DNA of 64,000 bases from Anaerolineales bacterium. Its GTDB lineage: Bacteria; Chloroflexota; Anaerolineae; Anaerolineales; Villigracilaceae. A program made the translations under genes and the position numbers. The notes beneath the pieces were generated by a model that was not told the DNA's origin, did not search any database, and saw only the letters and a list, made by a program, of their open reading frames with translations. Shown here in pieces: positions 8,441-17,853 of the stretch; positions within the stretch are counted from its first letter, which is position 1, and each line of letters opens with the position of its first letter. The stretch spans positions 186,001 through 250,000 of the forward strand of contig CP129480.1 in assembly GCA_030583885.1 (NCBI GenBank). Direction: 5' to 3'.

Positions 8441-9163
8441 CTAATTGCCGGGCAGGTCTAATTCAATTATCGTCGTAGGGCTAGATCCTTTTTCAAACAA
8501 GAAAAAAGCCATGATGACCTGATCCAGCGCAATTTTTGCAGTTGGTGAAACAGCGTGCATATATCCTTTCGCACGAATTAAAGCAGGAGCAGGCAGTAGT
8601 GTTTTGACAACCACCATCAGTTCATCAACATTCATAATGTAGTAAGGAAGGCGGGTAGCCTGTGTATTCTCGCCAAAGCGAATTTCAATTTCTCCCAGTA
8701 CAGATGCTGTATGAGTAAGGCGGAAATCACATAGCAAGTAACGATTGGTTTGCTCCCACATAGCTTTCAGCATTTCTTGATAATGTGAATTTACATGCAA
8801 AACACCTGTGCAGTGTACCAAGTCAAAAGAGCCAGCAGAAAATGGAAAATTCACACCATCATTCACATAAAATTCGCTATCAGGATAATCTTGTCGAGCC
8901 GTCTCAATTAATTCAGGAGTGATATCAACACCTACGTAACGCAGTTTTGGATTAAATGACTTCATAATGCGACTAAACCCTCCCGCCGCACAACCAACAT
9001 CTAATACTGAGTTTACTTCTTGTAATACAGCAGGCAGGAAAAATTTCTCAGATTCATACAAATCATCTTTTGTATTTCGATGTGAACGGTAAAATTCTAG
9101 GCTATCTGGTGCTGACCAGCCTTTTTGTTCTGTAAGAATCTGTTTATTCAAATCACTGGTCAT
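8441..9163 (-). CDS. Class I SAM-dependent methyltransferase
   Basis: A 240-residue methyltransferase with motif I VLDVGCAAGGFSR, motif II YVGVDITPELIE and post-motif HCTGVLHV. The ATG at 9163 is chosen because it overlaps the upstream stop as ATGA and is preceded by GGAGGA; the longer frame would run deep into the previous gene. It has no clue to substrate beyond position among polysaccharide genes, where O- or N-methylation of sugars is the usual role. Confidence 0.8.
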   Translation of the reverse strand: MTSDLNKQILTEQKGWSAPDSLEFYRSHRNTKDDLYESEKFFLPAVLQEVNSVLDVGCAAGGFSRIMKSFNPKLRYVGVDITPELIETARQDYPDSEFYVNDGVNFPFSAGSFDLVHCTGVLHVNSHYQEMLKAMWEQTNRYLLCDFRLTHTASVLGEIEIRFGENTQATRLPYYIMNVDELMVVVKTLLPAPALIRAKGYMHAVSPTAKIALDQVIMAFFLFEKGSSPTTIIELDLPGN

Positions 9164-10242
9164 GGCTTCCTCCATAAATCCTTGGTAACGCAACGCAGAG
9201 CATCTACAAATCCTATCATGACATCTGGTCCGCCTAATGTAATACGAATACAATCTTGAACAGCCGGAGATGAAAATCCGCCCTTTACAAGGTACCCCTG
9301 TTGTTTGAGTGAAGCGACAATTTCCTGTGTGTTATTCATTCCTGTAAATCGTATCAATTGAAAGTTTGCCGGGCATTCCGGGAATCCCAATCCAAGATCA
9401 AGCGCCGCTTCTTCCAAGACATTCCGCCCGGCTTCCACATCCGCAAGATATTGTTCGGTCAATTCAGGATGATCCAGGACATAATTTCCAATGGCAATAG
9501 ACATCTCATTAACTTCATGTGCGCCTCTTATTCTATGAACATTGTGAACAATTTCCGGATGCGCTGCAAAATAACCAAGCCGCAAACCAGCCAATCCGCC
9601 GACTTTGGAAAATGTTCGAGTGATAACAATATTATCAAACTCATGCACCAAATCTACAACTGTACGAGGATAGAATGGGAAATATGCCTCATCAACAACA
9701 AATAATGTATTTACATCTCTTGCGGCGGCAGCCAACTTACGAATGATTGATTCTGAAAGCGTAGAACCTGTGGGCTGGTCTGGATTAGCAATTGCTAAGA
9801 TACGTGGTTTTTCCATTAAATATTCAAGCATTAAGTCAATATCAAATTTCATCGTTTCTTCGTAAGGGATAGTTCTTGCTTGCGCTTGAAATATTTGAGA
9901 GTAAATTGCGTACATCGCATAGGTTGGGTCCGGAAATATAATCGAGTCGCCGGGGCGAACAAAAGTTTGAAAAAGCATGCGGATGGCGGCATCTGAGCCG
10001 TTTGTCAAGTAAAGATATTCTTCAGGAACGTTCAGGGTTTTACTCAACCTCTGATAAAGAGGTGTTGGATCTGGATATGCGCAAAACATTTCGGGCTCAA
10101 GCGTAGTTAACATATCCTGAAAAACAGCTTGGGACACTGGTTCAACTCGTTCATTTCGGTCAAGACGCACATACTCTGTGCGTTCACCCATATTCTCTTT
10201 CACGCGGCGTACATTCAATAAATGTTCATTGGGCAGAATCAT
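9160..10242 (-). CDS. HisC-like class I/II aminotransferase
   Basis: A 360-residue fold-type I PLP enzyme close to histidinol-phosphate aminotransferase and threonine-phosphate decarboxylase. It shows NPDQPTG (residues 153-159), DEAYF (184-188) and the PLP lysine in FSKVGGLAGLRLGY (Lys213). No histidine genes are nearby, and a paralogue inside a glycan operon suggests amination of a small phosphorylated or keto compound that decorates the polymer; this is inference. GGAGA precedes the ATG. Overlaps of 4 bp join it to methyltransferase genes on both sides. Confidence 0.8.
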   Translation of the reverse strand: MILPNEHLLNVRRVKENMGERTEYVRLDRNERVEPVSQAVFQDMLTTLEPEMFCAYPDPTPLYQRLSKTLNVPEEYLYLTNGSDAAIRMLFQTFVRPGDSIIFPDPTYAMYAIYSQIFQAQARTIPYEETMKFDIDLMLEYLMEKPRILAIANPDQPTGSTLSESIIRKLAAAARDVNTLFVVDEAYFPFYPRTVVDLVHEFDNIVITRTFSKVGGLAGLRLGYFAAHPEIVHNVHRIRGAHEVNEMSIAIGNYVLDHPELTEQYLADVEAGRNVLEEAALDLGLGFPECPANFQLIRFTGMNNTQEIVASLKQQGYLVKGGFSSPAVQDCIRITLGGPDVMIGFVDALRCVTKDLWRKP

Positions 10243-11132
10243 TTCTCTCCTTTCCGTGTTGCAACTGCAAATAACGTATCACACTTCCATTGTTTTCTTA
10301 ATGCTTCCGCATACGCACTTTCAAGGCCGGGTGTAAATATATCTTTGAAGCGCCCAACGCCGCCGGGTTTGCCTTCCATCATCCAGACCATGTGATTGGA
10401 TAGATCATAACGCTGGGCGGGAATCATTTGCACATCATAACCTGCACGGATGAGAACATCTTTCAAGGTTTTATGTGAAAAGTTATAGTAATGTGCCTTC
10501 TGCCAATAAAATGGCGCAAAGTTTGGAATGTTGTATGGGCTTAACAATATATCATCCACATTCGGAACTTCAAGCAGGATTCTCCCGTTCGGTTTTAACC
10601 ATGCAGATAATGAAGCCATATAACCAATTGGGTCGCGCAAATGCTCAAGTACATAATATAAAAACAGAACATCAAAACGTTTTACTGAAAGCTCATCCAA
10701 AGAGTTATAGGTTTTTATGCCAATGCTGTTTGCATAATCACGATAGGCTTGGCTCGGTTCAAGTCCAGTTACAGAATTGACATGTCCTCGTAAATCATCC
10801 AGGAAATAGCCTGTGGAACTGCCAATTTCCAACACATCGTCCTCCGGTTTTAGGAAAGGACGCACAAGCGGAAGGCGGCGTTCCCCTTCCGCTTGATAGG
10901 AACGAAAATGGATTTGAGGGCTTTTCCAAGTTGCACCTGAACGGCCTGACATGTATTTCTCGAACTCAGCGCGGTAAAAATCGGCTTCTTCCTTTTCAGA
11001 CATAATCGGAAAAAGATAAACAATTTCACATCCACGGCATTTATATTCTGCTGATTCGGGCGCATCAGAAACTTTATCATCAATTAATTCAGCATCTGCT
11101 GAGCCGCACAAACGACAAACGGGGTTATTCAT
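10239..11132 (-). CDS. Class I methyltransferase with N-terminal zinc-binding cysteines
   Basis: About 297 residues. The N-terminus CRLCGS followed by YKCRGCEIVY is a four-cysteine zinc motif typical of sugar C-methyltransferase-like and EPS methyltransferases. The core has DVLEIGSSTGYFLDDL (motif I) and FDVLFLYYVLEHLRDP. The ATG at 11132 is preferred because AAGGAAG precedes it and it gives the ATGA overlap with the upstream epimerase gene. A similar cysteine-headed methyltransferase occurs at 17854-18675, so the operon has two of this type. Confidence 0.8.
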   Translation of the reverse strand: MNNPVCRLCGSADAELIDDKVSDAPESAEYKCRGCEIVYLFPIMSEKEEADFYRAEFEKYMSGRSGATWKSPQIHFRSYQAEGERRLPLVRPFLKPEDDVLEIGSSTGYFLDDLRGHVNSVTGLEPSQAYRDYANSIGIKTYNSLDELSVKRFDVLFLYYVLEHLRDPIGYMASLSAWLKPNGRILLEVPNVDDILLSPYNIPNFAPFYWQKAHYYNFSHKTLKDVLIRAGYDVQMIPAQRYDLSNHMVWMMEGKPGGVGRFKDIFTPGLESAYAEALRKQWKCDTLFAVATRKGEK

Positions 11133-12061
11133 AAAACTTCCTTCTTTGCCCACGCCGCCATTTTCCTTAGCCCATCAGACAAGCCCATTTTTGGTTTCCA
11201 ATTTAATTCTTTTTCAGCAAGTGAAATGTTTGCCGTTAATCCAAATTGGTCAAAGGCAGAGCCTGGTAATTCTTTAATCGGGTGATTTTTATCAAGCCGC
11301 ATTGCATCCATTAAAGTTTTTAACAATTCGCGCACGGTGGTCGCTTTGCCTGTGCCGAGGTTGTAAATTGGTGACGGGGTTTGTTTCATATTCAAAGCAT
11401 TTATCCAGGCATCGATTACATCATCAATATAAATAAAATCACGGAATCTTTCAAGCGGGCCGGTCACCGGCACTTCCTCACCGCGCAGCAAATACGCCAT
11501 AAAAATGCTTGCCATGCCTTGCTTCATATTTCCTAAATTCTGCCCGGGTCCGTACACGCTAAACATGCGAAAAGAAGTGGCTTGCAGACCTTCTAATGAA
11601 GCCAGGCGTAACAAATGTTCGGAAGCCAGTTTCGATACACCGTAATACGCAATCGGCTCACAAACTGCATCCTCTGAAACAGGCGAGGCATGCTTATTTC
11701 CATACACGGTCATCGAACTGGCATATAAAAAGCGTGAAGTGTTATTTTTCAAACACCAGCGCGATAACAACAACGTGGACGCCGCATTGACCTGCAAATC
11801 GTAATACGGCATTTCAATCGAAGCAGGTCCCGATGACTGCGCTGCCAGATGACAGACCGCATCAAATTTTCCTGCTGGAAGGTGATTGAGGCAATCCGCC
11901 TTTGCAAGATCATATTCGACAAATTCCGCTTCTTGGGGGATGTTTGCCTGTTTGCCCGTGGACAAATTATCCACCACCGATACCTGATGCCCTTCGGCAA
12001 TCAAACGGTGTGCCAATGCAGAGCCAATAAACCCCGCGCCGCCTGTAATTAATACTCTCAT
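11129..12061 (-). CDS. UDP-glucose 4-epimerase-like SDR
   Basis: A 310-residue extended SDR with GGAGFIGSAL (residues 7-16), HLAAQSSGP, YASSMTVYG and YYGVSK for the catalytic Tyr/Lys pair, and RDFIYIDDVIDA in the substrate half. The overall pattern is GalE-like, so C4 epimerisation of a UDP-sugar is the likely reaction, although dehydratases share these motifs. It overlaps the oxidoreductase gene upstream and methyltransferase downstream by 4 bp each. Confidence 0.8.
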   Translation of the reverse strand: MRVLITGGAGFIGSALAHRLIAEGHQVSVVDNLSTGKQANIPQEAEFVEYDLAKADCLNHLPAGKFDAVCHLAAQSSGPASIEMPYYDLQVNAASTLLLSRWCLKNNTSRFLYASSMTVYGNKHASPVSEDAVCEPIAYYGVSKLASEHLLRLASLEGLQATSFRMFSVYGPGQNLGNMKQGMASIFMAYLLRGEEVPVTGPLERFRDFIYIDDVIDAWINALNMKQTPSPIYNLGTGKATTVRELLKTLMDAMRLDKNHPIKELPGSAFDQFGLTANISLAEKELNWKPKMGLSDGLRKMAAWAKKEVL

Positions 12062-13146
12062 TCAGCCTCTGTAATATATAATCCGGCTAGTTTTTCATCA
12101 GGTTTGCCAAGTTTATGCGAAGCAACGCCTTCATCCAAAAACACTTCACGGCTGTCTTCCGCCGAGCGGTACAAAGCGTTGAGCAGGCGGATCGCGCGCG
12201 TGCCCTCTTCGAAGGAGAGCGGATGCGGTTTTTCATCCTTTAAATCGGCAATCACATCGCGGAAAAAATTCCAGTGACCGAATCCATATGCGTCTGGGAA
12301 ATCTTCTGAATAGGTATTTGCATTTTCAGGGTTAAGCGTATAGGTGCCAAGTTGATTGGATGCAATACCTGTCAGAATGGCAGTGCCTTTTTCTGCCAAC
12401 ACTGAAATGGACGCTTCAAAATCATCAGGACGTGCCGCAGTGGTGACTTCAATCACACCTAATGCACCATTTTTGAATTTTAAGGTGGCAACAAATGTAT
12501 CTTCCACTTCCACATCTACAAGTTGCGTGGCAGCACGCGCTGTTACTGATTCAATATCGCCAAGCATATACAGAAGCAAATCAATATAATGAATTCCCTG
12601 ATTGGTCAATGCGCCGCCATCCATGGCCCAAGTACCGCGCCATGCGTCACGGTCATAATATGTTTGCGGGCGGCACCAACGCAAGCGCACTGTTCCCAAC
12701 ACAGGTTTACCTAACGCACCTGAAAGTAAATCATCACGCACTTTTTGCACGGCTTTGTTATAACGGTTCTGATAGACGGGGAATATTTTTACGCCATTGG
12801 TATCCGCTGCGGATTTCATACGCGCCAAATCATCCCGCGCCAATGCCATTGGTTTTTCGACGACTACATGTTTTTTATAACGAGAAATCACATCTATGGT
12901 ATGCTGCGGATGGATTCCGCTGGGTGTGAGGATACAGACCACATCCACATTTTCCTTTTGTAACATGGTGTGATAGTTGATATAAGCAGGCACATTATAT
13001 TTTTGTGCGTAGCCTTCGGCACGCTCTGGAATCAGATCACACACGGCAACAAGTTTTGCACCTTGTATTTCTGTGATGGGTCCAAGATGATTCTTGGCAA
13101 TGCGCCCGCATCCGATGAGAGCAAAATGAAGTTCAGGTGGTTTCAA
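12058..13146 (-). CDS. Gfo/Idh/MocA-family sugar oxidoreductase
   Basis: A 362-residue NAD(P)-dependent oxidoreductase. ALIGCGRIAKNHL is the Rossmann start, VVEKPMAL the conserved EKP motif, and DGGALTNQGIHYIDLLLYMLGD carries the family's substrate-site histidine. The start is TTG, supported by GGAG 8 nt before it. The gene's TTGA overlaps the stop of a 28-codon ORF that fills the gap to the flippase gene. Family members oxidise or reduce C3 of nucleotide sugars in amino-sugar pathways. Confidence 0.85.
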   Translation of the reverse strand: MKPPELHFALIGCGRIAKNHLGPITEIQGAKLVAVCDLIPERAEGYAQKYNVPAYINYHTMLQKENVDVVCILTPSGIHPQHTIDVISRYKKHVVVEKPMALARDDLARMKSAADTNGVKIFPVYQNRYNKAVQKVRDDLLSGALGKPVLGTVRLRWCRPQTYYDRDAWRGTWAMDGGALTNQGIHYIDLLLYMLGDIESVTARAATQLVDVEVEDTFVATLKFKNGALGVIEVTTAARPDDFEASISVLAEKGTAILTGIASNQLGTYTLNPENANTYSEDFPDAYGFGHWNFFRDVIADLKDEKPHPLSFEEGTRAIRLLNALYRSAEDSREVFLDEGVASHKLGKPDEKLAGLYITEAE

Positions 13147-13229
13147 GAAGCAATCTCCAGTTCTTTCTTGAATTTTGTGATATGGCCGGCGGAATTTGCC
13201 CTGAAACCCAACAACCAGCTATTTTTCAT
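13143..13229 (-). CDS. Possible 28-residue small protein bridging flippase and oxidoreductase genes
   Basis: The 72-bp space between the flippase stop and the next TTG start is spanned by an ATG frame with GAGG about 6 nt upstream. It begins inside the last codons of the flippase gene and ends with TGA overlapping the next gene's TTG (TTGA). The peptide starts MKNSWLLGFRANSAG and is basic, with no family recognised. The coupling geometry on both sides suggests it is translated, at least as a coupler; it may equally be the remnant of a deleted gene. Confidence 0.35.
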   Translation of the reverse strand: MKNSWLLGFRANSAGHITKFKKELEIAS

Positions 13230-14796
13230 GCATACCTCGCTGGATGAGATTAGATACAAATACGCGGCCTTTTTTCAAATTATCAGCCAATTCAGCACGT
13301 GATATGCCAAGGAGGGAGGGCCAGAACAGGCCGCACGTTCCGACCATGGCGAAGAAGATCAGGGAGGTGATCCCGAATACCGCCAGGATCGGCACCCCCT
13401 GCCCTTCAAGCAGGGTACCGAGTAGGGACATGGCGAGGTAGCCGCAAAATAAAATGACAGCAGCCACTGCCAGCTTTTGCGTTAAGGTGCTCAGATAACT
13501 CAACCCAAAGGTGCGATGACTCATCCATTCATATACCTGGACGAATAATAACCCAAATACGACCATACGCAGCGCCACCCCAATTGCGCCCAGCCCGAGG
13601 CCGGGAACGGGGGCATGGGGCGATGCCAGGAGGAAATAGCTCAGAATCAAATCAGGGATCGACACAAGAATTCCAAGGTTTCGAATGGTCTTCGTTTTCT
13701 CAGACCCCTTAAGCGCGGCGGTGTTGATCTGCCCATAGGTTTGCTGGAGGGGATAAAACGCCATGATTGCCAGAACCGGTACAGCCAGACTATATTCATC
13801 ACCAACCAAAATGTGAACCAGGAAACGGCTGCCAAAGGAGAGCCATGAGCACAACGCCAGAGCCAGGAAAAACAACAAATGGGTGAACTTCAAGTAAGTA
13901 CGTGCGGCGCGTTCGCGTTCATCGTTTGCCATGGCATTTGCGATCTCGCGCCAAAAGATACTTAATGCGGAACTGGTAAAAACCAGGATGAAGGCGGACC
14001 ATTTCAACGCCAGTGCAAAATATCCCTGTTCCACGGAACCGTACCAGCGCTGCAGGAGGTAAGCGCTTACATATGCGATCAGGGGCGTGTAATATTCCAG
14101 GAGAATGAGCGGCGCGGCAAAACGCCACCAACGCCGGATGTATTCCCTCGCGCGTACACCCAGACTTCCAGCCCAGGTAAGTTCCGAATTATTCACCACC
14201 AGCCAGCGGATCAATAAAACCGCAATCAAGGAGGCAGAGAACATATTGATGGCAATATAACTATATAGGTTCAATAAGCCGAATGCGCTCAAGCCAAGCA
14301 AGCCCACCACATTGATCATGGATGTGACCAGGGTAAATACCTGCGCATGCACGGTGAGCCCCTTGCTATCTCCCAACTGCCGCAGGGAGGCTGTGATGAA
14401 TATCATCCACTCAAGCACGGTCACCAGAAAAATCTGATTCAAAACTTGTCCGGACCATAACCAGTCCAATTTTCCCATGACCGCGACGACGCCAATGAAC
14501 CCGAAGGAGATCAGAACCTGCACAAACAGAACAAGGGCATACAGCCTTGTCAATCCGCCGCTGCGCCGCTCCTGCGACGAGAACGTGAAAAAGGCTTGCT
14601 GGGCGCTCGGCTCCAGAAAACCGCGTATTGTGGCGGCAGTTATCATCAGATAATTGAAATTCCCAAAATTTGCAGGTCCAAGGGCACGCGGCACTACGCC
14701 GGCTGTGGCAATCCCGGCGGCAAGTTGGATGAACTGCGTTCCGATCGTCGCCAGGTAACGGCGGCGGACGCTTTCGACAGCGGCAGGCTCAACCAT
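13219..14796 (-). CDS. Wzx-like oligosaccharide flippase
   Basis: About 525 residues with a dozen or more hydrophobic segments spread along its length, the layout of polysaccharide-translocating MATE/MOP proteins. The N-terminus RRYLATIGTQFIQLAAG then VVPRALGPANFGNF is the characteristic start of Wzx flippases. It would move lipid-linked glycan units across the cytoplasmic membrane. The ATG at 14796 has AGAGGGGAAG before it and overlaps the upstream gene by 8 bp; the longer frame adds an unlikely tail. A second flippase lies at 43200-44531. Confidence 0.85.
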   Translation of the reverse strand: MVEPAAVESVRRRYLATIGTQFIQLAAGIATAGVVPRALGPANFGNFNYLMITAATIRGFLEPSAQQAFFTFSSQERRSGGLTRLYALVLFVQVLISFGFIGVVAVMGKLDWLWSGQVLNQIFLVTVLEWMIFITASLRQLGDSKGLTVHAQVFTLVTSMINVVGLLGLSAFGLLNLYSYIAINMFSASLIAVLLIRWLVVNNSELTWAGSLGVRAREYIRRWWRFAAPLILLEYYTPLIAYVSAYLLQRWYGSVEQGYFALALKWSAFILVFTSSALSIFWREIANAMANDERERAARTYLKFTHLLFFLALALCSWLSFGSRFLVHILVGDEYSLAVPVLAIMAFYPLQQTYGQINTAALKGSEKTKTIRNLGILVSIPDLILSYFLLASPHAPVPGLGLGAIGVALRMVVFGLLFVQVYEWMSHRTFGLSYLSTLTQKLAVAAVILFCGYLAMSLLGTLLEGQGVPILAVFGITSLIFFAMVGTCGLFWPSLLGISRAELADNLKKGRVFVSNLIQRGMHEK

Positions 14797-16735
14797 GCTT
14801 CCCCTCTTTGCCGCAGACTTCGGATAAAAATGTAACAACATTATCAACGCTATGCCCGTCGTGTAATACATAGTTTCTTAAATATTCTTCTGTTCTCAGT
14901 TGAGAAAGTTCATCTATAAACAACCATGGGGCCTTTGCAAGCCTGTTGATTGCCGCAAGAAGTTCGGGAACAGATTTACACCAATAACAAGCCTTCTCAA
15001 GATCCTTTGCAAAGTGATCCATCAAAATGGTCTGTTGTGGGTCGCAGTACAGGATCAGGGGTTTGCCAAGGGCTAGGACTTCGTTCCAGGTCGTACTGCT
15101 GGATGAATCACAAATGACAAGATCGCTGGCAAGAATGGAATTCGCAAGGGATGTAGATGAATCCAGTTGCACGGAAAGGAGCCCAGAGCGTTGCTCAAGC
15201 CAGCGCGGGGTTGCTTGCGCACTCAGATCTCCGGGAAACGGTCGGTAAACGACGTTGATATTTGCGGCCTGCCCAAGTATTTCCAGACTTTTCTTTTGTA
15301 AATGATAACGGGTTGTATCTTCCACCAGCCATGAAGCACAAATGGTGTTACTTAATGAAACCTCGGCAATCCATAAAACATTGATAGGTTCCGATTTATT
15401 TGAAACCTTGGAATTATTAACCCGCATACCCTCCATGCGTGTTGAACCGGCCGGCATAAATTCTGCCCGTGTGGGGATCACTGGGTTTTCTGGAGGCAAG
15501 ACACCCTCACCATAAGTCAAAAAATAATCTGAATAAGCAAATTCTGCAAAATCGTGGGTTGGAACAACTTGCACGCCATACGAACCTCCATGTTGATACG
15601 AAATGACGGGTATTCCTCTCTGTTGTGCCTGATCAGCCAGCACCTTGGCTGAAAGCCACGGCATTGCAAAGAAACAAATCGCATGAGGCTGGACCATCTC
15701 TAATGCCTTATCCGCCACATCAGTTGCATACCGAATAAGGGGCAAGGAAAGGGTAAGTATGTTACGCAAATGCGGGAGAATTGATGGAAATAAGTCCATG
15801 TCCAGGACCTTTATCCCTGCCTGTTCTGAATGAGCGGCAATCCAATCATCCAATAATGAGACCAGTTCTACGCGCTCCTTATTATCATAGCGTAACGACA
15901 TGCAATCCAACCTCTGCCCATTCCACAAATAATTTTTGTAAACCGTGGGAGCATATCGCATCCCCCAGTGTTGGTCACCTGTCGGTTCACTATTTAAGTA
16001 ATAAAGTGAAAATCCAGGGTTATTTTTCAATTCATCCAATACAGGAGACCAGTCATACAATTGCGCATCAACGAAAAGCAGACGAAAAGCCCCCTCTTTG
16101 ATGGCACCCTTTTTGCGCAAATTTCTCCAGTAACCGATTGTATTTTTTACTATTTGTTTTGCTCGACTGCGAAACTGCAGATAAGCGTCTTTAAGCTCGG
16201 CAGGAAGCAGCCGGTTCCCTTGTATTGGAAGTGAAACGAGTTCAATCTCAACACCGGTTTCTGCACAGATCGCATAAAGCGCCTCGAGCCATGGGTTATG
16301 CACATATCCGTTATTAGCAAACCAATTGTCTACTTCCCCCTGAAAAGCAACAACCAATGAAGGAGAAAACACTCGTATTGCTGCGCGCATAAGAAAAGCG
16401 CGCGCGGCAATACCGCCAATGGAAATTTGCACATAATATGCCTGTCCGGTTAGAAAGCCTCTGTCAACCTGCCGTGCAAGCGGATATTGCTCTAAAATAT
16501 ATCTTTCAATTTCAACCAACAGGTTAAAACAATCAAGGCTATATTGTCGTTCAGCAGATGCAAGCAAACTCATATCTACAACTTCAGAGATGGGCGTAAA
16601 GGGCAGGCCCATCTCTTCAAAAGCCAGCATTGCCTGCGCAGTGATCGCCACCAGTTTAGTGTGTTCGTCAATCTTGAAATTGCGAATGACCCAATGAACT
16701 TGTGCGCAATTCTCCAAAAAAACAATTCTATTCAT
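14789..16735 (-). CDS. Large surface-polysaccharide GT-like protein
   Basis: A 648-residue protein without a sure family. The C-terminal half resembles GT-B or CDP-glycerophosphotransferase-like transferases: VISYQHGGSYGVQ, SDYFLTYGEG, VYRPFPGD and DSSSSTTWNEVLALGKPLIL, where a Ser/Asp loop and glutamate usually bind the donor nucleotide. The QHGGSYG element recalls the LIC12162 transferase group of Leptospira loci. No signal peptide or clear membrane segment. It sits between a methyltransferase and the flippase, a natural position for the transferase that adds the nonulosonate. Confidence 0.55.
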   Translation of the reverse strand: MNRIVFLENCAQVHWVIRNFKIDEHTKLVAITAQAMLAFEEMGLPFTPISEVVDMSLLASAERQYSLDCFNLLVEIERYILEQYPLARQVDRGFLTGQAYYVQISIGGIAARAFLMRAAIRVFSPSLVVAFQGEVDNWFANNGYVHNPWLEALYAICAETGVEIELVSLPIQGNRLLPAELKDAYLQFRSRAKQIVKNTIGYWRNLRKKGAIKEGAFRLLFVDAQLYDWSPVLDELKNNPGFSLYYLNSEPTGDQHWGMRYAPTVYKNYLWNGQRLDCMSLRYDNKERVELVSLLDDWIAAHSEQAGIKVLDMDLFPSILPHLRNILTLSLPLIRYATDVADKALEMVQPHAICFFAMPWLSAKVLADQAQQRGIPVISYQHGGSYGVQVVPTHDFAEFAYSDYFLTYGEGVLPPENPVIPTRAEFMPAGSTRMEGMRVNNSKVSNKSEPINVLWIAEVSLSNTICASWLVEDTTRYHLQKKSLEILGQAANINVVYRPFPGDLSAQATPRWLEQRSGLLSVQLDSSTSLANSILASDLVICDSSSSTTWNEVLALGKPLILYCDPQQTILMDHFAKDLEKACYWCKSVPELLAAINRLAKAPWLFIDELSQLRTEEYLRNYVLHDGHSVDNVVTFLSEVCGKEGKHG

Positions 16736-16738
16736 TCG

Positions 16739-17842
16739 TTATTTTCTATTACTGACAAAATTATCCAAAAGAACATTAAGATCTGTCAGATGCTTATGAA
16801 GTGCTTTCGAATCAAAATCAGCTGCATTTTCTATCAAGCTGCGCACCTTGGTATGTACAGAACGACTAACAAGTATTTTATACGGGGCAATATCGAAACC
16901 GCGTTGCGACTCAAGTTTTCTTAAATTCTTGGCAACCTCTGAAAGAAGCCCGTCAAATTGAAAAACTATAGGGGCATCAACATACGGTGAGCCTTTTCCG
17001 TCCGGTGGATCAGGCAATACATGGCGATTCCCACTGACATCATTTACTTTGCGACAAAAATGACGCACATCCCCATCCCCCATTAAATCCAATTCATTGG
17101 CAGTAGCCTGCACACGACGCTGAGATGTATCATATTGCACCCCAAATTGAAGCGCTTGCGTATTTTTGTAGCCAAGTTCATCAAGACGGAGTGTAACATC
17201 TTCAACTGTATAACGGCGTAGATGCGGCACAAACCAATCATCAATCCATTCGCCGATCCTGCGCACAGGAGTATCCATTAGGCGTAACTGAGAAATGCAG
17301 TCACGCACATCCACGTCCTGTAAGGTCTCGCGGATCCAATCTACGACATGCCAATAAATTCCACCTGACCCATAGAGATATAACCACAAATACCCACCCT
17401 TTTTAAGAACACGCGTGATTTCCCGAAGTCCCTGGTCTGGGTTCTCACTATGATGCAATACTCCATTACACCAAACAACATCAAACGATTCATCTTCAAA
17501 TGGAAGTTCTATCAAGGAATGTTGCTGAAAGGTTAGATTGGTAAACCCCTTTTGAGCAGCACGTTTGCGGGAACTTTCAATGTTGGCAGGGCTAAGATCG
17601 ACCCCAATCACTTCACGTGCACCACATTGCGCCATCAGAATTGAACCACGCCCCCCGCCACAACCAGCGTCTAAACAGCGCTTATCTTTAAATATATTTA
17701 GATCTATTTTATTTGCCTTCAAACGGCTATAAAACGGGGAAAGAAATTCATCAAACGATTTCTCGTCATAGAGCGCAAAAGTATCTCCATAGACAATGGC
17801 AGTAAGTTGCTCAAATTCACTCAGTCTTAATTCATTTGACAT
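16739..17842 (-). CDS. Class I SAM-dependent methyltransferase, long form
   Basis: A 367-residue protein with a central methyltransferase core: CLDAGCGGGRGSILMA (motif I), VIGVDLSPANIE, and FDVVWCNGVLHHSENP. The extra C-terminal 150 residues contain WIDDWFVPHLRRYT and are probably a substrate-recognition part. AAAGGAGATG precedes the ATG. It lies between another methyltransferase (11 bp gap) and the large GT-like gene (3 bp gap). The methylated position cannot be inferred. Confidence 0.8.
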   Translation of the reverse strand: MSNELRLSEFEQLTAIVYGDTFALYDEKSFDEFLSPFYSRLKANKIDLNIFKDKRCLDAGCGGGRGSILMAQCGAREVIGVDLSPANIESSRKRAAQKGFTNLTFQQHSLIELPFEDESFDVVWCNGVLHHSENPDQGLREITRVLKKGGYLWLYLYGSGGIYWHVVDWIRETLQDVDVRDCISQLRLMDTPVRRIGEWIDDWFVPHLRRYTVEDVTLRLDELGYKNTQALQFGVQYDTSQRRVQATANELDLMGDGDVRHFCRKVNDVSGNRHVLPDPPDGKGSPYVDAPIVFQFDGLLSEVAKNLRKLESQRGFDIAPYKILVSRSVHTKVRSLIENAADFDSKALHKHLTDLNVLLDNFVSNRK

Positions 17843-17853
17843 AACATCTCCTT

